Shown one piece after another: positions 58,527 through 64,000 of a stretch of 64,000 nucleotides of DNA (its first letter is position 1; every line of letters starts with the position of its first letter). The notes under the pieces were generated by a model, which saw nothing but the letters and a program-made list of their open reading frames with translations, made no database searches and was not told the origin of the DNA. A program made the translations under genes and the position numbers. The DNA comes from Inonotus obliquus (lineage: Eukaryota > Basidiomycota > Agaricomycetes > Hymenochaetales > Hymenochaetaceae): contig JAJHTX010000011.1 of NCBI GenBank assembly GCA_032164295.1, positions 372,001-436,000 of the forward strand, read 5' to 3'.

Positions 58527-60560
58527 ATGTTTTCTACTGTCTTAGTCAGACCTCAAGCTCGTCTCATTTGTAGGAGTCGTATCCTAGCGGCACTGAAGTC
58601 TTCTACGAGCCGTCCTTATCCTCTGGATGCAAACATTATGCGAAAAACCATAAGGGGACAAAAATCCGCCCATGCGATTGCAAGACCTCAGGCAGTTCAG
58701 AGGTGAGTGAGATCTCCTGGGCTATTATCCTCATTCCTGATTCGAGTCCCTTGCATAGCCCGGATGTAACGAAGTATATTCCAAGATCTGGGAATGACAT
58801 TCTCAGGTATCTTGACAGTTTCGAGAGAACACTCAAAGAGGGATATATCGAAACAAAAGTGGAGCATCCGATGGTGTTCCGATTCGTTTGTTTTTGCGGA
58901 GTCTACACTGTCATTTGTATCGGAGTATAGTGAGTATCACCTCCTTTATAATAACTGTCGAAGTTCACGTCTTAAAACTAGCATGACCATTCCGCTGCTC
59001 TTTGCATGGCCCCCTGTATTGAAAGAAGATATCAAAGCGGCTACTTCAGCGATACGCCTAAACGACCACAAGGCTGCTGTCCTGCACATGAGCAAGTACG
59101 TAAAACGTACCCACTATCTACATGCTCAAGGAATCTCTGGAAGAACGAACAAAGCGATCTGATACCCTGATAATGCGTAGAGCATGGTTGAAAACCAAAT
59201 CCATTCCACCAGACGTCCTATCCCCAGACCCAAATCTCAAAATCCTCAAAGTTGCTAGCACGTTGGCAGTATCACTCTACAACGACGGTCAACAACTCGA
59301 AGCCTTCCGACTCCTCTCAGAAGCACTCTCCTTACGCAACGAACTCATATCCGAACAACTCTCAACAGCTTCCCGGAGCTTCGGAACCAGAACCAATCAA
59401 GGACACCAAGGACAACCACGTCAAGCGATATCAATAAGCAAAGACGAAAGAACACTCGTAATAGTCATATGTCTCTGGTTATCAGACATAGCCAAGTTCG
59501 CGTCAAACTCTGCATACGAAAGATATTACACCGCTTACGCTTTTGCTGAAGCTGTCCGTCTTAGCCGAGCTCGTTCTTCTACGAATTGGAAGTACACCTA
59601 TAAACCCAAAACCGATAAGGAGAGCGAAGTCGTTAATAACGTCATACCGATCGATCCTAGGCCTCCCTTCACGTTTCGAACTACAAAGCGATCCTGCTTT
59701 TCGTGGTATACTTAGTTCGAATGAGGGGGAAGGAGAAGGAGGAGAGTTATGCCATACAAGTCCGTGGTGGCAGGATTACCTATACCCGAACGTCAACCAG
59801 GAGTCGGACTGGAGTTTAATGATGTTAGCAACGGAGAGAATGGGCGAATACTGTAAGAAACTAGGTCAACCTATGTATGTCACTCTATTCCTATCATACC
59901 ACAATATTTGGGAGTACTAACGATACAGCGAAATAGATTAGCCATAGAAAACTTTCTAACAGCCTTCTCTATAATTTCAAAAACCATCAAAAAAGCAGAA
60001 GACGCCTCACATTTCCTCCGTCTTACCAACAAAGTATTCCGATCCATTCTAGATTTCCACTCCTTGCAACATATGCCACAGACCGAAAAGGCCAAACTAC
60101 CTACACCACAAGATTGTGTAAACAATCTCGACGCTCTCCGGCCTGCTTTAGACGTCGCAGAACTCCGAACGGGGAGTAATATCTTCGATGCGTCGGAAAT
60201 GGCGTTGTTTCATGTCATACACGGCCGTGCTTATCTGGTACTTCCTTTCCCCTTTCCCCCCTCTCCCCTCTCCTTTTTCTTTGCTGGCGAGACAAAGGCA
60301 GAAGACTGACACAGCTTATGGTTTACGATTTAATTTAGATGTCCGGTCAACCAGAAAACGCAGCAAGGAAGTTTGAACGAGGGCTAAAACTTGCTAAAGC
60401 ATACGGAACCAAAGATGTCGAAAACCTCGCATCTGAAGGTCTAGGGATCTCTCAGTCCCATGTGATTAACGAAGTGAAAACCAAACGAGACCAGAGAGAT
60501 GAAATAGGCGAAGGAACACCTCCCGAGGGCGATAAGGCAGCGTTGTTACTGCGGTTGTAG
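58527..60560 (+). CDS. Mgr3-like TPR protein of mitochondria, copy 2
   Basis: Diverged tandem paralog of the gene at 54885. Starts MFSTVLVRPQARLICRSRIL, an Arg-rich presequence-like leader, spliced at 58704 (GTGAGT) to FERTLKEGYIETKVEHP and a short hydrophobic segment (CFCGVYTVICIGVY). The core MSKAWLKTKSIPPDVLSPDP aligns with copy 1, as do NFLTAFSIISKTIKKAEDA and the final NAARKFERGLKLAKAYGT. The end is at 60560. Introns are clear at 58924-58979, 59096-59180 and near 59879-59939 and 60239-60338. Around 59590-59720 the reading frame changes and no single junction is clearly best, so either an unusual intron or a frameshift lies there. The acidic insert seen in copy 1 is reduced. A functional gene is likely but not certain. 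Confidence 0.6.
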
Positions 60561-60809
60561 AAGGTGTTTCTTACACTTGATACTCACTACTTGTCTGGTA
60601 GAATACATGTCCCTTGGTGCATCGGTAGGAATCGGATTGGAAGAAGTTCCACCTTGAATGCTTGTGATAAGTAGTGAAGCACCCCATAAACATTCGTCCG
60701 GTCATCCATGGATCGAAACATGTGAATGCAAATGCAATTATATTACTTTGCGCTCCATCCAAAGTTCAGTTCAGGTGGTTATTATCGCCTAAGTATTGTT
60801 TGAAAGTAT

Positions 60810-61467
60810 TCAATACTGCGCAGCAGCAGCTTGGCACTATTTCAACTTCAGTAAACATCCCCATGATAATAATACAGAGAAGGGGACTACTAACCGCTTT
60901 GAGCTGCTCAAGATACCAAGTGCAACTCGGGAAATCCGCCTTTTCCAAGCACTGCGTAAAGCCTAATAAAAAAGAAAATCAGAAAACGAAAACCGACAAC
61001 TAGTATCTAACAAACTAAAAGAACCCAACTCACTCTTCGCCTGAACTTCACAACTAATCCCACTCGCTCCCTGTCCCTGGAACGCCGAAGCCTGAACCGG
61101 AGCTGGCGTCTGTGCCTGCGCCTCTACTGGAGCAGGAGCAGCACTCTCAGACGACCCACCAAAAATCGCACGAGAAATCCCATGTCCAATAACCGAACCA
61201 GCAGCAACAGATCCTATATTCGCAGCCATCTGTGCCATCATACCCGGTTCACGACTTTGCGTTTGCGTTTGCGTTTGCGGTGGTACAGGAGGAGCTGGTG
61301 CATGTTGTCCGTAGCCAGGTGCCGCTGCTGTGGTATGAGACCGAGCCTGAGCTGGTGCTGGCGCCGGTGCTGATGAGCGAGCTGTTGGACGAGAACGAGA
61401 TTGGCGCTGTATGGTATCATTTTTTATAAGATACAACTTGACATTGGATACGAAGACTTACAGCCAT
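60810..61467 (-). CDS. CHCHD2/Mix17-type twin CX9C mitochondrial protein
   Basis: Coiled-coil-helix-coiled-coil-helix protein of the mitochondrial intermembrane space, related to yeast Mix17 and animal CHCHD2. Four exons, 61467-61462, 61406-61034, 60962-60895 and 60836-60810, give 157 residues. The first exon is six nucleotides (Met-Ala), joined to RQSRSRPTARSSAPAPAPA, the typical basic Pro/Ala N-terminus. The hydrophobic middle MAANIGSVAAGSVIGHGISRAI is the family hallmark. The C-terminus supplies the twin cysteine pairs: ISCEVQAKSFTQCLEKADFP with SCTWYLEQLKACQAAAAQY. The last nine codons lie in a separate exon after a GAAATAG acceptor. Oxidative import and a role in respiratory function are inferred from the family. 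Confidence 0.9.
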
Positions 61468-62425
61468 GATGGTGGTTGTGGTTGAAAACAAAGAACGTGC
61501 GTTGACGGTCAACGACAAGAAAAGACGGCAAGAAAGAGAACGTCAGCGATGCCGCCGACCGAAAATTCCAGAGCTTATGTAATTATCAACTTCTCATTGG
61601 TCATTGGACTTCACGGGACCAATTTGATTCCGGCATCTTCCAGGACCCCTGCATATGCCGATAAAGGGCTGATCCAATCCGGATAAAAATTTACGAATTT
61701 TAGCCTTGAGGGCTGAGGAAATCCGGATAAAATGGATCGGAAATTGGGTAGAGGGCTGAGGTAATATCCAGCTAAAAAGGGACTGAGGTGGGGAGGGCTG
61801 ATCCAATCCGGATAATATGGAGGGGCTGGGGAATATTTTTTCAAATAAAGAGGCACAGATAGCTACCAGAAATTGTGAATTTTTACTTTTATTGGCTGAT
61901 GAAAGGGCTGAGAAGTACAAAGGCATCGATCTGTTGCTGCGTTTGGAAAACACGTCTCAAATCGCAGATTTATTGATAAGGGGCACAAAAACTTACACCG
62001 ACAAGGGCAAGGAGGGCTGGGCCCCAATCCGGACAATTTTAGCTCAGAAATCTGGAGGCCTGAGCCAATCCGGATAAAACGGGCCCGCCAGGGCCCAAAA
62101 AATCCGGATAATTTGCCCCCCAGCAAAATCAGCCATCTATTGGCATATTCAGGGGTCCTCATCTTCCGCGTTAGTGCGCATACATACATTCATTTCGATT
62201 CGCAAAAGCGTGAATTTCTTGAGAAGAAAACATGCAAGTTTGTCTACATTAGATTTTACATTTTGAAGTTTAGAAAACAGAGTGAAGGTACACGGGAAAT
62301 CCGTAGACACAACGTAAGTATCAGTATCTGATGAGTAGCAGAGCATAACTAGGTAGGTAAGTAAGAACGTAGTAAGTATTCTATGTTATTTGACTACTCC
62401 GTTCGCCTAAACTTCAAACGTTGGA
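61468..62425. repeat. intergenic cluster of ATCCGGATAA motifs
   Basis: Between about 61670 and 62120 the palindrome-centred motif ATCCGGATAA occurs at least five times, often as CCAATCCGGATAA, with one variant ATCCGGACAA. GGGCTGAG or GGGCTGAT words lie between them. Spacing is irregular (roughly 50-240 nt), so this is not a simple tandem repeat. No gene is supported; the frames at 61594-61953 (-) and 61817-62077 (+) run through the repeats. I see no such motif cluster elsewhere in the window. Confidence 0.6.
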
Positions 62426-64000
62426 TTAGATCAAGGGCTGCCACATCTTACTCTTCACGTATGCGAGTAGTTCGTTGTCGTTAAGAGCACGGAGGGATGT
62501 CGTACGGTCCGTTCCCTAATTTCACTCAAATCAGAACCATCCGAACATGTTAGACGATGTACTCACGTCTTTTTGTGCTCCGCGAATGACACGCGCAGCA
62601 ATTTGCGTGCTGATATCACGAATGCGCTCAATGCGCGGGTATATCATATCTAATGCACGTTCTTCCTCGTTGAGAGAGTCGGCGAGAGCCATCGACGCGG
62701 CTTCTACCATAGCGTCCGAGACTGTCGTAGCCTGCGAGAGGATAGCGCCGAGACCCAAGCCTAGCAAACAGTCACTTCGTATTAGCATTCTCGATTAATC
62801 AGAGTGATGCCTGTGTGAGCTTACCTGGGAAGATGTACATGTTGTTGCCTTGACCGGGGTAATATTCGTTGCCGTTGTACTTGAGAGGCGGGAACGGTGA
62901 ACCAGAAGCAAAGACAACGCGACCTTCTGACCATTCGACAGCTTCGTCGAACTGGCACTCCGAAAGCTTGACAGGGTTGGAAAGCGGGAAGATGATAGGA
63001 CGTGCGTTGATTCTAGACATTGTCTCGACGACTTCTTGGTTGAAAGCACCCTAGAATAGACGATACGTCAATCACGCCGAAAAAGGTGAACAGAAGATCA
63101 CGTACATGAATAGTCGAAAGTCCGAGGAGTGCGGTGGGTCGGATATATTCGATGATCTCGACCAAGTTCTTCAACGGAGGACCGGAGTAGTCGTCGCGAG
63201 AGAAGTCTAGAAAATATCTGAGCATGCGGCCGTCGGAACATATCGCGCAGACAGATAACGTACATTTCTTGTGCTCTGCCAGTTTACCGCGGGCGTCATA
63301 GACCAAACCTTGAGAGTCGACGAGCCAGATGCGGCGACGAGCTTCTTCCTTGCTCATACCAGCGAGAGTGAAGAAGCTCATGAGCTGGATTGCAACACCG
63401 ACGCCCGCGGAACCGGCGCCCAGGAATAGAATGCGCTGATCCTCGAGAGGAGTACCGGCGGCGTGAGAAGCAAGCTTGGCCGCGTTTACGAAACCGGAAA
63501 GAACGACACCGCCCGTACCCTGTATGTCATCATTGAACACAGGGTACCGGTTCCGGAACGCCTCCAGGTACTTGAACGCATTATCGGTTGAGAAGTCCTT
63601 TTCGTAAAAAGTCAGCGGATGTTGAGCACCGATAATAGAATAGGTCGGAGATATACCTCAAATTGCACAAGAAGCTTAGGGAAAGCCGCGTGCATCTCGT
63701 GCATAAACTCCTCCATAAACTCGGACATTTCCTCGTCCGAGACGCGGCGACGGCGAAGACCGAGATAGAGCGGATCATCAAGGAATTTTTGGTTGTTCGT
63801 TCCTAAGTCCAGGCAGATCGGAATAGTTGACGACGGCCGGATACTACAGATATGCGTTGTCAAAATGAATTTAGACGTCGTCAATAGATACGCGGAAACA
63901 AGCTAGACAACTTACCCTGCGCCGGCAGTGTAAAGTGAGAGCTTGCCGATGGAGATAGGCATCCCATTCACACCAAGGTCACCGAGGCCAAGGATACGCG
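62426..64000 (-). CDS. NAD-dependent malic enzyme, N-terminus beyond window
   Basis: Oxidative decarboxylation of malate to pyruvate, probably mitochondrial. The gene enters from the right edge, so the N-terminal part is missing. In minus-strand order the sequence reads RILGLGDLGVNGMPISIGK, LYTAGAG, then IPICLDLGTNNQKFLDDPLY, PVFNDDIQGTGGVVLSGF (metal and malate binding), the dinucleotide fold FLGAGSAGVGVAIQLM, and IFPLSNPVKLSECQFDEAVE. It ends LRALNDNELLAYVKSKMWQP then LI before TAA at 62428-62426. The break-up by short introns is regular. The motifs are those of the eukaryotic and fungal malic enzymes; NAD rather than NADP preference is inferred from overall similarity and is less certain. 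Confidence 0.92.

Noticed and set aside
1..64000. tRNA genes, rRNA genes and CRISPR arrays
   Set aside because: I looked for T-loop patterns, cloverleaf-like segments and regular spacer repeats and saw none that hold up; a covariance-model scan would settle the tRNA question.

Overview
The window reads as nuclear DNA of a filamentous fungus, most likely an agaricomycete basidiomycete. Core eukaryotic genes are cut by many short introns (mostly 45-85 nt, GT-AG with a few GC-AG). Gene content fits a fungus: a CPAF-like S41 peptidase, tandem Mgr3-like genes and decayed kinase domains. No species can be named from sequence alone. CDS coordinates below span start to stop including introns; exon limits come from reading splice sites and family conservation by eye.

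Layout. 1-8.4 kb is gene-poor and full of short tandem duplications. 8.4-9.8 kb holds a zinc polyol dehydrogenase. 9.8-13.3 kb is gene-poor again. 13.3-17.3 kb (-) is a 14-exon secreted S41 peptidase with a 689-nt intron. 18.0-18.6 kb (-) is a small basic protein; 18.9-20.6 kb a galactonate-dehydratase-like enolase-superfamily enzyme; 21.2-26.0 kb SMC1 of cohesin; 26.5-30.7 kb (-) a large low-complexity protein. 36.8-37.4 kb (-) is a probable small basic protein divergent from NMD3 (37.5-39.5 kb), followed by RPB10 (39.8-40.2 kb, -). 54.9-60.6 kb holds two Mgr3-like TPR genes flanking SEC62 (-). 60.8-61.5 kb (-) is a CHCHD2/Mix17-type protein, and 62.4-64.0 kb (-) an NAD-type malic enzyme cut by the window edge.

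The unusual part is two tandem segmental-duplication arrays, 31.7-36.8 kb and 40.4-54.8 kb, wedged among these housekeeping genes. Both carry small, divergent, all-helical proteins built from a roughly 55-65 residue module that I do not recognise. In the second array three minus-strand copies share promoter, TATA box, 5' leader and 3' flank, but the coding sequences diverge abruptly at the start codon. In the first array the introns are more alike than the exons, and an exon-intron module has duplicated inside one gene. The units also carry a single-pass membrane protein gene (array 1) or protein-kinase pseudogenes (array 2), and array 2 has two clean transposon insertions whose ends are exposed by comparing sister copies. 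This variable-core, conserved-flank family is the best candidate for an undescribed system here; its function is unknown.

The core genes have no evident shared pathway. SMC1 serves chromosome cohesion, NMD3 and RPB10 serve ribosome and RNA polymerase production, SEC62 acts in ER import, and the Mgr3-like, Mix17-like and malic enzyme products are probably mitochondrial.
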